A stretch of 64,000 nucleotides of DNA from Chryseobacterium luteum (GTDB taxonomy: Bacteria > Bacteroidota > Bacteroidia > Flavobacteriales > Weeksellaceae). The first letter of the stretch is position 1, and every line of letters starts with the position of its first letter. Under the pieces are notes generated by a model that did no database searches, was not told the origin of the DNA, and was given only the letters and a program-made list of their open reading frames with translations. The stretch spans positions 62,001-126,000 of the forward strand of contig NZ_JPRO01000002.1 of assembly GCF_000737785.1 (NCBI RefSeq), written 5' to 3'. The position numbers and the translations under genes were made by a program. This document shows, in pieces, positions 36,988 to 46,665 of the stretch.

Positions 36988-37019
36988 ATAAAATCCTCAG
37001 GCTTGCTTGAGGATTTTAT
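36988..37019 (+). terminator. Terminator of the M12B protease gene
   Basis: A 12-bp perfect stem (36988-36999 with 37008-37019) with an 8-base loop, 17 bases after the stop. Confidence 0.75.
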
Positions 37020-37262
37020 GTTTTAATGTATATAATGCATTATTATCGTGAAATTTTTACAAAAAAATATTGGAATGAATACATTAATAGTGAAAAAATT
37101 ATTAGATTTGTGTAATTATTAAAATATTAGCGTATGAATTAAAAAACTATTTTTTTTATTACAGTTGATCTGTAAAAATGGATGTTCAAAATCGCATTTG
37201 AACACCACAAATAGGAAACACTATACTTATTTACTATTGTTATTATAACTAAATTTAAAAAT

Positions 37263-40200
37263 ATGAGTGGATTTTTACTCTGTAAAATGAGCCGACCCTT
37301 TAAGGTGCTCATAACATTGCTTTGTATGGTCTTCGGACTGTTTTCACAGGCACAAACAATCACCGTTGGTACAGGAACGGCTACTCAAAGATATCCTTTG
37401 GGTGTATACTATGGATTTCAAAGAGATGCATCACTTTATACTGCCGCAGAAATCAACCTGCCTGCAGGAGGTAGTGTGCTTTCGGTAGCATGGAATGCAA
37501 CAACAGCTTCGAGTGCAACAACTCCGGTAAAGGTTTATTTAAAATCTGTTCCTGCTGCAACGACCACTATTGCAGCACAAAACTGGGCTACATCAACTGC
37601 CGGAGCCACTTTGGTCTATACCGGAACCCTCAATAATATAACTACAGGGTGGAATACAATTACTCTGCAATCCCCTTTTTATTATAACGGGGTAGAAAAT
37701 CTGGTGGTATTAGTTGAGGTAAGCTACGGCGGCACTGGGACAGGAGGTATAGCAGGAAATGACTTTACTTACTCTAATTCTGCTTCACGGCATATGTATA
37801 TTGAAGAAGATAATTCTGCTTCATTAGCAACTGCCGGAACAGTTAATTCCAACAGACCCAATGTTAAGTTAACTTTTGGTCCTCCGCCTTCCTGTTTACC
37901 ACCCGTGGGTGTAACTTTAGGAACTTTAACAGCAACGACTGCAGCAATCAGCTGGAGTGCACCTTCTTCAGCACCTGCAGGAGGATATGATGTTTATTAC
38001 AGTACATCCGCTACAGCACCAACTGGTGCAACGGTGCCGTCACAAACGGTTACCGGAACAGGGATAACTCTTTCTCCATTGGTGCCAAATACTACATACT
38101 ATGTATGGGTAAGATCAAAATGTAGTGCCAGTGATCAGAGTACGTGGATAGGACAATTAACACTAACTACGCCACCTTCATGTATAGCACCTTCAGCACT
38201 GGCTGTAGGAGCTGTAACGCAAACGAATGCAGTAATCAGCTGGACAGCACCATCTATTGCACCTGCCGGTGGATACGATGTTTATTACAGCACATCCGCT
38301 ACAGCACCAACTGGTGCAACAGTGCCGTCACAAACGGTTACAACAACCAGCGCAACGCTTAGCCCTTTGGTAGCCAATACTACATATTATGTATGGGTGA
38401 GATCAAGATGTACAGGAACAGATCAGAGTACATGGACAGGACCAAAGACTGTCCTTACAGGATTCTGTACACCGACAGGAGGATCAAGTTCTACTAACCA
38501 TTATATGCAAGCGGTTAACACATCAGGCGCCATTACGAATTTAAACTATACTGCTTCTTCTTATTCAGCTTATGTTAATAGTACGGCTTCTGTTATTACG
38601 GCACTGCCTACTAATACAGTGACGATGAATTTGAGCAGTGGAACCAGTACTTACTATTACTATGTTTGGGTTGACTGGAATAATAACATGAGTTTTAATG
38701 ATGCGGGGGAAACCATGCTGGCAACTGCCGGTTATGTTACTTCAGCAACTGCAACCATTCCTATACCAGCCGGGCAGCCAGCCGGAAACTACAGAGTGAG
38801 AACCGCAGTATCATATATTGGAACTCTTGTATCCTGCGGACCTGCGGATTGGGGTAACTTTGTAGATTTTACATTAAATGTTGTGGCTTTACAGCCATGT
38901 AGTGCAGCACCACCCACCAATATTGCTGTTAATAATGTGACGCCAAGCACTGCTGTTGTTTCATGGATACCAACAACAGGAGGTACTTATGTTGTACAGT
39001 ACAGACCTGTAGCAGGAGGACCATGGGTTTCCACTACTCTTACTGCACCGTTTTCAAGTAGCTTAACATTATCCAATCTTACAGAGCAGACGCAATATGA
39101 GGTTCAGATCGCTACAATATGCGGTGGAAGCCAGGGAGCATTCTCGTCTAGTGTAAACTTTACTACACCGGCTCTTACTTACTGTACTTCCAACCCTACA
39201 GGTACTACTTCAGACGGATATATAAGTAGCGTAGTTATTACTCCAACCAATGCACCGCTTATGGTGAGCAATTCAGCATATGATGGGTATAAGGATTATA
39301 CTGCAGATCCAGCAAGATTAGTTACATTGGTAAGAAACTCTACAGGGAATAAAATCAGTGTCAGCAAATATTATCCAGGCTCTTCATCATCATTTGGTGT
39401 GGTTGCATGGATAGATTATAATAGAAATGGGATCTTTGAAACCAATGAAAAGATATTAGATACTACATATAATACAACTACTCCGGTAACCAATAATAAT
39501 TTCGTAGTGCCTGCACTGCCAAATGTTTATAATGGAAACCTTACTACCCGTATGCGTGTATCTATGAAATACTTTGATGTGCCTGTAGCTTGTGGTACAT
39601 TTAGCCAAGGTGAAGTAGAGGATTATGCTGTAAGATTTATTGATCAGCAGGTATGTTCAACTGCTGCTCCAACCGGTATTACTGTTTCTAACCTTACAGC
39701 TACAAGTGCTACATTCTCTTGGGTTTCCACTACAGGAGCAACTTATGCCTTGAGATACAGAAAAGTTGGATCCGGAACAGCTGGATGGACTACTGTGGAT
39801 CCGGTACCAGCACCTGGAAATGTATATACAACTGCTGCTATTCCAGGTTTAACGGAACAGACCCAGTATGAAGTTCAGGTTGCAACAAGATGTAATGGAA
39901 CTTTAGGAACGTATTCTACATTGGTGCCATTTACAACACCGCCACTTTCATACTGTCAGATGACAGGTACAGGAACTAACGACCACATTTCAAATGTAAC
40001 CGTTATATCTTCTAACCCTGGAGTTCCGGTGATGAGTAATACAACTGTACAGAATAACTATACAAGCTATTCAACACCTCAAACATTGATCACCCTTGAT
40101 GCAAATTCTTTAAATAATAAGATCTCTATAGCAAAAGGATGGACAGGTTCAACCAGCAATGATGCGGTATCAGTTTGGATAGATTATGACAGAAACGGAG

Positions 40201-41951
40201 TTTTTGACGCATCAGAACGGATCATCAATTCGGCAGCGAACACGGCAACTCCTGTAACGGCAACTTTTAATGTTCCGGGAACAGCTTATACGGGAGCGCT
40301 TACTACTACAATGAGAGTAGTGCTTAAACGTACCAGTGCTCCGGTATTGTGCCAGAATGCAATAAATGGTGAGGTTGAAGACTATGCGGTAAAAATAAGA
40401 CCATGTAGTAATACAATGCCAAACCAGCCTACGATAACAGCGACTCATAACTCTGCTTCGCTTGCTTTATCGGGAGCTGCAAACACTGTAACATACCTTG
40501 TAAGATACAGAGTTCAGGCAACTCCTCCGGGAGCATGGACAGAAGTATATGCTTCAACATTGCTGAATAATATTCCTCTTGTATTAACAGGTTTAACACC
40601 AGCTACAATCTATGAAGTTCAGGTTGCTACTGTTTGTGGAGATGTTGTTGGTACACCTACAGCTATTAAAACATTCGTAACCCGATGCGACCCTACCCCT
40701 CCAAATGTTACAGTAAGCGGTATTACTACCAACTCTGCACTGATTACCTGGGCACCGCTTGCAGCGAGCTCTACATATACACTGGAATGGAGAAAAGTAG
40801 GAGCTGCTACCTGGACTCAGGTACCTAATATTGCGCCTCCTACCAATAATCATTTGTTGACAGGTTTAGATCCTTATACAAAATATGAAGTAAGAGTTGC
40901 TAATAAATGTGTTGGAGAAACTGCTCTTAACCCGTACTCAAATCCGAAAGTATTTACTACGGAAAGAATATGTGAACTTCCTCCTCCGGGATTAACGATT
41001 ACCCAGCTTACGCCTACATCGGCTGAAGTTACATGGGAAGGTTTCCCTGGGGCAACCTACATCCTGAGATATAGAAAAGTGGGTATTCCAAGCTGGACAA
41101 ATGTTCCTTTAACAACGAATACCTATACGATATCAGGATTACTGGAAGAAACGAAATATGAAATGCAGGTTGTGAACGTTTGTAGCGGTACGCCGGGTAC
41201 ATATACACCTCCATACTATTTCACAACACCTACTGTAATCTACTGCCAGATGGGTTCTCAAAACGCTGTTAACGAACATATTTCAAAAGTTACAGTAATA
41301 CCAACCGGAAGACCGAAAATGGAAAATGCTTCAGGACCTTCCAGCTATACAGATTATACGGGAGTACCTGGTACATTCATAGAAATGGTACAGGGATCTA
41401 CAGGAAATCAGATCACGATTGAGAAAAAATGGAATGGAACCAACCATGATGAAGGTATTGCGGTATGGATCGATTTCAACAGAAACGGATATTTTGATCT
41501 TGATGAAAGAGTGTTTACATCACCTCCGAACACTACAAGTCCTGTTACCGGAACATTCAGCGTACCTGTAGATGCTTACATAAGCATGACAAACTATAAG
41601 TATGTAGTAATGAGAGTGGCAATGATGAGAGACGGAGTTCCTGTGAACTGTACTAATTTTGCCAACGGGGAAGTAGAGGATTACTCAGTAAGAATCGCTA
41701 AACCGGGAATACCAAACTCTCTTAATCAGACCGATATCATGATTTACCCTAACCCGGTAAGCTCAGTATTGTATGTGAAGAATATCAGCAAAAGAGCTAA
41801 ATATAAGATCTACAATGCTGCAGGACAGGTTATCGGTGACGGTATTCTGCTTAACAACCAGGTTAATGTTAGCAAATTGATCAATGGTATTTATGTAATA
41901 GATATCGAAGACAATGGTATAACAGTTCAAAAGAAATTTATTAAAGAATAA
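37263..41951 (+). CDS. Giant secreted Fn3/GEVED-repeat protein with T9SS sorting domain
   Basis: A 1562-residue cell-surface or secreted protein. The start is ATG 37263, or ATG 37287, which gives a cleaner signal (MSRPFKVLITLLCMVFGLFSQAQ). A beta-sandwich region (about 30-205) is followed by two near-identical Fn3 domains (about 208-400), then alternating Fn3 and GEVED modules. Four GEVED-type modules can be counted by WxDxNxN motifs (DWNNNMSFNDAGE, WIDYNRNGIFETNE, WIDYDRNGVFDASE, WIDFNRNGYFDLDE), most closing with GEVEDY. The C-terminal sorting domain IMIYPNPVSSVLYV ends KKFIKE and closely resembles that of the preceding protease. Likely an adhesin or matrix protein; no catalytic motif is seen. 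Confidence 0.9.
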   Translation: MSGFLLCKMSRPFKVLITLLCMVFGLFSQAQTITVGTGTATQRYPLGVYYGFQRDASLYTAAEINLPAGGSVLSVAWNATTASSATTPVKVYLKSVPAATTTIAAQNWATSTAGATLVYTGTLNNITTGWNTITLQSPFYYNGVENLVVLVEVSYGGTGTGGIAGNDFTYSNSASRHMYIEEDNSASLATAGTVNSNRPNVKLTFGPPPSCLPPVGVTLGTLTATTAAISWSAPSSAPAGGYDVYYSTSATAPTGATVPSQTVTGTGITLSPLVPNTTYYVWVRSKCSASDQSTWIGQLTLTTPPSCIAPSALAVGAVTQTNAVISWTAPSIAPAGGYDVYYSTSATAPTGATVPSQTVTTTSATLSPLVANTTYYVWVRSRCTGTDQSTWTGPKTVLTGFCTPTGGSSSTNHYMQAVNTSGAITNLNYTASSYSAYVNSTASVITALPTNTVTMNLSSGTSTYYYYVWVDWNNNMSFNDAGETMLATAGYVTSATATIPIPAGQPAGNYRVRTAVSYIGTLVSCGPADWGNFVDFTLNVVALQPCSAAPPTNIAVNNVTPSTAVVSWIPTTGGTYVVQYRPVAGGPWVSTTLTAPFSSSLTLSNLTEQTQYEVQIATICGGSQGAFSSSVNFTTPALTYCTSNPTGTTSDGYISSVVITPTNAPLMVSNSAYDGYKDYTADPARLVTLVRNSTGNKISVSKYYPGSSSSFGVVAWIDYNRNGIFETNEKILDTTYNTTTPVTNNNFVVPALPNVYNGNLTTRMRVSMKYFDVPVACGTFSQGEVEDYAVRFIDQQVCSTAAPTGITVSNLTATSATFSWVSTTGATYALRYRKVGSGTAGWTTVDPVPAPGNVYTTAAIPGLTEQTQYEVQVATRCNGTLGTYSTLVPFTTPPLSYCQMTGTGTNDHISNVTVISSNPGVPVMSNTTVQNNYTSYSTPQTLITLDANSLNNKISIAKGWTGSTSNDAVSVWIDYDRNGVFDASERIINSAANTATPVTATFNVPGTAYTGALTTTMRVVLKRTSAPVLCQNAINGEVEDYAVKIRPCSNTMPNQPTITATHNSASLALSGAANTVTYLVRYRVQATPPGAWTEVYASTLLNNIPLVLTGLTPATIYEVQVATVCGDVVGTPTAIKTFVTRCDPTPPNVTVSGITTNSALITWAPLAASSTYTLEWRKVGAATWTQVPNIAPPTNNHLLTGLDPYTKYEVRVANKCVGETALNPYSNPKVFTTERICELPPPGLTITQLTPTSAEVTWEGFPGATYILRYRKVGIPSWTNVPLTTNTYTISGLLEETKYEMQVVNVCSGTPGTYTPPYYFTTPTVIYCQMGSQNAVNEHISKVTVIPTGRPKMENASGPSSYTDYTGVPGTFIEMVQGSTGNQITIEKKWNGTNHDEGIAVWIDFNRNGYFDLDERVFTSPPNTTSPVTGTFSVPVDAYISMTNYKYVVMRVAMMRDGVPVNCTNFANGEVEDYSVRIAKPGIPNSLNQTDIMIYPNPVSSVLYVKNISKRAKYKIYNAAGQVIGDGILLNNQVNVSKLINGIYVIDIEDNGITVQKKFIKE
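37882..38457 (+). repeat. Tandem duplication of an Fn3-encoding 288-bp unit
   Basis: Two adjacent units of 288 bp (96 codons) are visible. The stretches beginning at 37989 and 38277 are nearly identical over about 65 bases, and the whole units are alignable without gaps. It is a recent internal duplication inside the giant surface protein gene. Confidence 0.75.
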
Positions 41952-41973
41952 TATTTAAATTTCAAATACAAGT

Positions 41974-41995
41974 AAGCCCTCAGTAATGAGGGCTT
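41974..41995 (+). terminator. Terminator of the giant Fn3 gene
   Basis: A 9-bp perfect stem (41974-41982 with 41987-41995) with a GTAA loop, followed by T residues. Confidence 0.8.
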
Positions 41996-42042
41996 TTTTA
42001 TTGTTGGAAAAGTTTATGTTTTCGTAAAAAAACATTAAAAAA

Positions 42043-42069
42043 CCTCGTTAGAATGATTTCCTAACGAGG
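42043..42069 (-). terminator. Terminator of the ruvB-coaE unit
   Basis: A 9-bp perfect stem (42043-42051 with 42061-42069). On the minus strand it is followed by T6. It starts five bases after the coaE stop. Confidence 0.75.
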
Positions 42070-42074
42070 CTTTT

Positions 42075-42698
42075 TTATTCAATACTGAAGATGATCCGTT
42101 CAGTCTGTTCCTTAAGATCTTCCAGGGTTGTATTATTGTGGATAATACAGTCTGCCAGTTTTATCTTATCCTTTTCAGACATCTGCTTTTCCATGACGGA
42201 TTCTACTTCGCGGTAGGTTTTTCCGTCCCTGTCCATTACCCTTTTTGTTCTGATATTGTCTTCTGCAGTGACCAGGAGCGATTTGTAGCATTGCTTGTTC
42301 AGCTTTAATTCAAACAGTAAGGCCGTTTCCTTAAAGACCATGTATTTAGTCTGTTTTTTCAGCCATTCTTCAAAATCAATGCGTACGGCAGGATGTATAA
42401 TTTCGTTTAATTCATGAAGCTGTTCCTTATTATTGAAAACCTTTTCTGCGACAAATTTCCTGTCATAAAGACCTTTCGCATCATAAGCTTCATCGCCCAG
42501 TAAACCTTTTATTTTGGCCTTTAAATCTTCATTCTCATTAACAATAGCTTTAGCCCTGTCATCTGAATAATAAACGGGAAATCCAAAGTCTTCAATAAAA
42601 TGGGCTACGGTAGTCTTTCCTGAACCTATACCGCCTGTAAGTCCTATAACCTTGGGTTCCGGTTCTGTCTTCTGTGTTTCTGAATGTAACTCTTCCAT
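42075..42698 (-). CDS. coaE: Dephospho-CoA kinase
   Basis: A P-loop kinase of 207 residues that phosphorylates dephospho-CoA in the last step of CoA synthesis. I choose the ATG at 42698 (MEELHSETQ), seven bases after the stop of the upstream hydrolase; starts at 42725 or 42722 would overlap that gene. Walker A is GLTGGIGSGKTTVA, followed by the family motif FPVYYSDDRAKAIV. The lid region has FKETALLFELKLNKQC and VTAEDNIRTKRVMDRDG. It is the last gene of the ruvB-paiB-MBL-coaE unit. Confidence 0.93.
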   Translation of the reverse strand: MEELHSETQKTEPEPKVIGLTGGIGSGKTTVAHFIEDFGFPVYYSDDRAKAIVNENEDLKAKIKGLLGDEAYDAKGLYDRKFVAEKVFNNKEQLHELNEIIHPAVRIDFEEWLKKQTKYMVFKETALLFELKLNKQCYKSLLVTAEDNIRTKRVMDRDGKTYREVESVMEKQMSEKDKIKLADCIIHNNTTLEDLKEQTERIIFSIE

Positions 42699-42705
42699 AA
42701 TCAAA

Positions 42706-43572
42706 TTAATATCCGAAAACATCATTAAAACTGTGAATTTGGTCTAATCTTACCCCTTTTTCAGTCATTTTAAGACTTGCCAGTTCATTGTGTGCATCAT
42801 GTTCAAAGAACAGAAGATATTCATTATCTACACACTGCTTCAGGAACTTTCCTTTTTCCTCCATAGTGAGAAGAGGCCTTGTATCGTATCCCATTACATA
42901 CACCTGGTTGATGTGCCCTGCAGTAGGAATTAGATCTGCTGCAAATACAATCGTTTTTTCCTGATATTGAATCACAGGAAGCATCTGCTTTTCCGTATGC
43001 CCGTCTACAAAGATAACGTCCATTTTCAGATCAGGCGCGAAACCGTAATTTCCCGTACCGGGAAGCGGCAAAAAATTAAGCTGTCCGCTTTCCTGCATCG
43101 GAAGGATATTTTCTTTCAAAAAGCTCGCTTTTTCTCTTGCATTAGGTTCTGTAGCCCATTGCCAGTGATTTTCATTGGTCCAGAACTGAGCGTTTTTAAA
43201 GGCTGGTCTGTATCCCGTTCTGTCATCATTCCATTCAATAGCACCTCCGCAATGATCAAAGTGAAGATGGGTAAGGAATACATCCGTAATATCCTCTTTT
43301 ATAAAACCGAACTTCTTTAAATTTTTATCAAGATTATCATCTCCCCAAAGCGAATAATGCCCGAAGAATTTATCATCCTGTTTATTGCCGAGACCGCAGT
43401 CTACGAGAATCAGCTTTTTGCCGTCTTCTATAAGCAGGGATCGGGTTCCCAGCTCGATCAGGTTTTTTTCGTCTGCAGGGTTTGTTTTTTCCCACAGACT
43501 CTTTGGGACGACTCCAAACATGGCGCCGCCATCCAGTTTAAATTTTCCACATTGTATTGGATATAATTTCAT
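42706..43572 (-). CDS. MBL fold metallo-hydrolase
   Basis: A 288-residue metallo-beta-lactamase-fold enzyme of the AHL-lactonase-like branch. The dinuclear metal site motif is TDVFLTHLHFDHCGG (HxHxDH) near residue 100. Further ligands are expected from the His in DGHTEKQ and the Asp in FAADLIPTAGH, with a final His in FEHDAHNE. The upstream LVDCGLGNK is also typical. No signal peptide. The substrate is unknown; lactonase activity on acyl-homoserine lactones is possible but unproven. It is 14 bases downstream of the PaiB-like gene, in an operon. Confidence 0.88.
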   Translation of the reverse strand: MKLYPIQCGKFKLDGGAMFGVVPKSLWEKTNPADEKNLIELGTRSLLIEDGKKLILVDCGLGNKQDDKFFGHYSLWGDDNLDKNLKKFGFIKEDITDVFLTHLHFDHCGGAIEWNDDRTGYRPAFKNAQFWTNENHWQWATEPNAREKASFLKENILPMQESGQLNFLPLPGTGNYGFAPDLKMDVIFVDGHTEKQMLPVIQYQEKTIVFAADLIPTAGHINQVYVMGYDTRPLLTMEEKGKFLKQCVDNEYLLFFEHDAHNELASLKMTEKGVRLDQIHSFNDVFGY

Positions 43573-43586
43573 ATATATTTTGATTA

Positions 43587-44198
43587 TTATTTCTTTATTA
43601 ATTTCATTTTTTCAGCAATTTTTCTTCCATTCTCATCCGAATTTTCAAGTTCCGAGATGATATTCTGATAATCATGATCCTTCCTTCCCTGAGAAAGCTT
43701 TTGATTGATGAATATTTCTGTAGGAATTATTTTCAGCCCGAAAGCTCCTTTCATTTCCTTTTCCACAAACTCCCTGCCCATATCTTTTACCATTACAGGA
43801 CATTTCTGAAAAATTTCATACCTGGAAGTTAGTTTTTCCAAATGCTGATAAAGCTCATCATGATTCATAAGCTGTATCCTTCCGTGGATCTGTACAGCTT
43901 CATAATTCCATGTTGAAACATTTATATGGTCATACCAGCTGCTCGAAATATAAGTATGAGCTCCCAGGAAATCACAGAGAACTTCTTCCCCGTCTTTTAA
44001 TGTTTTTGCCTGAGGATTGGCTTTTGAAATATGAGTTTCCACATAGATGTTCTCAGGATCGTCCTCATTAAGCATCATCATGGAATGGGTCGCTCTTATT
44101 CTTTCAACGGAAGAAATAAGTAAGGCAAAAGCATTTTCTCTGATGATTTCTTTCATCAGATCATGATCCTCGCTTCTGTATAATTTTGGAATAAACAT
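43587..44198 (-). CDS. PaiB-like FMN-binding protein
   Basis: A 203-residue split-barrel flavin-binding protein of the PaiB/FMN-binding negative regulator family. Typical features are MFIPKLYRSEDHDLMKEIIR at the start, GAHTYISSSWYDHINVSTWNYEAVQIHG in the centre and KGAFGLKIIPTEIFINQKLSQG near the end. Bacillus PaiB represses sporulation and protease genes, but whether this homologue is a regulator or a flavin enzyme is unclear. No DNA-binding helix is evident. It lies between ruvB (6 bases) and the MBL hydrolase (14 bases). Confidence 0.88.
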   Translation of the reverse strand: MFIPKLYRSEDHDLMKEIIRENAFALLISSVERIRATHSMMMLNEDDPENIYVETHISKANPQAKTLKDGEEVLCDFLGAHTYISSSWYDHINVSTWNYEAVQIHGRIQLMNHDELYQHLEKLTSRYEIFQKCPVMVKDMGREFVEKEMKGAFGLKIIPTEIFINQKLSQGRKDHDYQNIISELENSDENGRKIAEKMKLIKK

Positions 44199-44204
44199 AG
44201 ACTG

Positions 44205-45227
44205 CTAAAATAATTCTCCCGGATTTTTCGGACGGGATATTTTTAAATGATCATAGGCTTTGTCAGTAACTTCTCTTCCTCTTGGTGTTCTGATAATGAA
44301 TCCTTCCTGGATCAAAAACGGTTCGTAAACCTCTTCCAGAGTCTCAGGGTTTTCAGCGATCGAGGTAGCGAGGGCAGAAATTCCTACAGGTTTTCCTTTG
44401 AAGTTTTCAATCATGACCCGCATGATCCTGTTATCCATTTCATCCAAACCAAACTCATCCACGTTGAGAGAATTCAATGCATATTTTGTAATGTTAATTT
44501 CAATTTCCCCGTTTCCTTTGATCTCTGCAAAATCACGTACTCTTCTCAGTAAAGCATTGGCAATTCTCGGTGTTCCGCGGCTTCTTCTGGCAATTTCTAT
44601 AGCTGCATCTTCATAAATTTTACTTCCCAAAACCCTTGAACTCCGCTGTATGATCATAGACAAAAGCTCAACCGAATAATATTCAAGTCTGCTTTGTATT
44701 CCGAATCTTGCCAGCATTGGTTTTGTAAGCATCCCGCTTCTTGTAGTGGCACCTACCAGGGTAAAAGGATTCAGGCCGATCTGCACACTTCTTGCATTAG
44801 GACCGCTTTCCAGCATGATATCTATCTTATAATCCTCCATGGCAGAATACAGATATTCTTCCACAACAGGAGAAAGACGGTGGATTTCATCAATAAAAAG
44901 AACATCATTTTCTTCCAGATTCGTCAGTAAGCCTGCCAAACTACCTGGTTTGTCCAAAACAGGGCCGGAAGTAATTTTGCAGTTTACCCCAAGTTCATTG
45001 GCTATAATATTGGCCAAAGTGGTTTTACCCAGACCCGGAGGACCGTGGAGAAGAACATGATCCAGAGCACCACCCCGTCTCTTGGCAGCACTCACAAAAA
45101 CTTCGAGGTTTTCCAAAGTTTTTCTCTGCCCGGCAAAGTCTTTAAAACTCTGGGGACGGATCTGCTCCTCCTGCATCAGCTCTTCATGCGAGTAGTTGTC
45201 CTTATCTGGGTGTAAAAAATCTGGCAT
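44205..45227 (-). CDS. ruvB: Holliday junction branch migration helicase RuvB
   Basis: A 340-residue AAA+ motor that drives branch migration with RuvA. Visible motifs are the N-terminal [12 protein letters not shown], Walker [15 protein letters not shown], Walker [17 protein letters not shown], sensor 1 [10 protein letters not shown], and the C-terminal arginine cluster [23 protein letters not shown]. The winged-helix domain ends with [19 protein letters not shown]. Complete. ruvA and ruvC are not in this window. It is first in a four-gene unit. Confidence 0.97.
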   Translation of the reverse strand: MPDFLHPDKDNYSHEELMQEEQIRPQSFKDFAGQRKTLENLEVFVSAAKRRGGALDHVLLHGPPGLGKTTLANIIANELGVNCKITSGPVLDKPGSLAGLLTNLEENDVLFIDEIHRLSPVVEEYLYSAMEDYKIDIMLESGPNARSVQIGLNPFTLVGATTRSGMLTKPMLARFGIQSRLEYYSVELLSMIIQRSSRVLGSKIYEDAAIEIARRSRGTPRIANALLRRVRDFAEIKGNGEIEINITKYALNSLNVDEFGLDEMDNRIMRVMIENFKGKPVGISALATSIAENPETLEEVYEPFLIQEGFIIRTPRGREVTDKAYDHLKISRPKNPGELF

Positions 45228-45246
45228 TAATTCATTTCATTTACCT

Positions 45247-45254
45247 CAAAGATA
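45247..45254 (-). promoter_or_regulatory. -7 box (TATCTTTG) of the ruvB unit
   Basis: On the minus strand TATCTTTG lies 19 bases upstream of the ruvB ATG at 45227. Confidence 0.6.
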
Positions 45255-45381
45255 GGAAATTTAGACCAAGGGTAAAACTTAGACTGAGAAATTTCAGAGG
45301 TGATCGTGGGCGGGGATAGATACGAGGGTAGAAGATAGCACACATGTTAATTTAGATTTAGCAGATTAAAGATATTTTAAG

Positions 45382-45389
45382 TATTTTTG
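45382..45389 (+). promoter_or_regulatory. -7 box (TATTTTTG) of hutI
   Basis: TATTTTTG matches TAnnTTTG and ends 47 bases before the hutI ATG. Confidence 0.5.
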
Positions 45390-45436
45390 AGAGGAAAAAC
45401 GAATTATAAACAAGCTGTAGCTTAATTTTTAGATCA

Positions 45437-46663
45437 ATGAAGTTAATAGGACCCTTTAAGCAGATTGTAACCCTTGCAGACCTTCCCCTGAGAGGAAAAT
45501 TATCTGACGAACAATTACAAGTTATCATAGATGGAGGAATTGTAGTAGATGACGGTAAAATTAAAGAAACAGGAAATTTTGAAGCGCTGAAATCTAAAAA
45601 TCAAAATATAGAGACGGTTACCATTGAGGGAGAACAAATTGCCCTTCCTGGATTTGTAGATTCTCATACCCATATCTGTTTTGGAGGAAACCGGGCCAAT
45701 GATTTTGCGATGCGTAATGCCGGAAAAACCTATCTCGAAATAGCCGAAAGCGGAGGCGGAATCTGGAGTTCTGTCCAGCATACGAGAAATGCTTCAGAAG
45801 AAGAGCTGTTAAAGACCTTACTGGAAAGGATAGGATTCCTGGTATCATTAGGAATTACAACCATTGAAATAAAAAGCGGCTACGGATTGGATGTGGAAAA
45901 CGAGCTTAAAATGCTCAGAATAATTAAAAAAGCACAGGATCATACAAAAGCTAAGCTGGTTCCTACCTGTCTCTCCGCACACCTGAAACCAAGAGATTTT
46001 GCAGGAAGCAACCCGGAATATTTAAATTATATCCTTACAGAAATTTTACCGAAAGTAAAAGAAGAAGCATTGGCTAAGCGTGTAGACATATTCATTGAAA
46101 AATCTGCGTTCCAGCCTGAAGAAAGTAAAGATTTTCTCCTTAAAACTAAAGATTTAGGTTTTGATATCACAGTTCATGCAGACCAGTTTACGCCGGGAAG
46201 TTCTAGAATTGCAGTAGAAGTGGGCGCGAAATCTGCGGATCATTTGGAAGCTACCATTGATGAAGATATTGAATTTTTAGCAAAATCAGATACAGTAGCT
46301 ACCGCACTGCCGGGTGCCAGTTTAGGATTGGGTGAAAAATTTACACCTGCCAGAAAACTATTGGATGCAGGAGCAATTGTGGCCATTGCCAGTGACTGGA
46401 ATCCTGGCTCTGCACCGATGGGGAATTTAATTACCCAGGCTTCCATTTTAGCTGCGTTTGAAAAATTGACTACAGCTGAAGTTTTAGCCGGAATGACATT
46501 CCGTGCAGCCCATGCGTTAGGACTTGGAGACAGAGGAAAGCTGGAAGTTGGCAAGAAAGCAGATTTTGTAACCTTTAAAACAGATAATTTCCAGAATGTT
46601 CTTTACAATCAGGGAAGCCTGAATGCTGAAAATGTTTATATCAATGGAAATCTTATTCATTAA
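45437..46663 (+). CDS. hutI: Imidazolonepropionase
   Basis: A 408-residue amidohydrolase of histidine degradation that opens imidazolone-5-propionate to N-formimino-glutamate. Metal ligands are seen in PGFVDSHTHICFGG (HxH), ITVHADQF and the Asp of IASDWNPGSAPMGN. The substrate-binding NRANDFAMR and SGYGLDVENELKML regions are also present. Full length. It is followed two bases later by a DUF695 gene and then hutG; hutU and hutH are not in the window. Confidence 0.96.
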   Translation: MKLIGPFKQIVTLADLPLRGKLSDEQLQVIIDGGIVVDDGKIKETGNFEALKSKNQNIETVTIEGEQIALPGFVDSHTHICFGGNRANDFAMRNAGKTYLEIAESGGGIWSSVQHTRNASEEELLKTLLERIGFLVSLGITTIEIKSGYGLDVENELKMLRIIKKAQDHTKAKLVPTCLSAHLKPRDFAGSNPEYLNYILTEILPKVKEEALAKRVDIFIEKSAFQPEESKDFLLKTKDLGFDITVHADQFTPGSSRIAVEVGAKSADHLEATIDEDIEFLAKSDTVATALPGASLGLGEKFTPARKLLDAGAIVAIASDWNPGSAPMGNLITQASILAAFEKLTTAEVLAGMTFRAAHALGLGDRGKLEVGKKADFVTFKTDNFQNVLYNQGSLNAENVYINGNLIH

Positions 46664-46665
46664 TT

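Noticed and set aside
42706..44198. Quorum-quenching module formed by the MBL hydrolase and PaiB-like protein
   Set aside because: The two genes are simply operon neighbours between ruvB and coaE, and nothing shows an acyl-homoserine lactone substrate.
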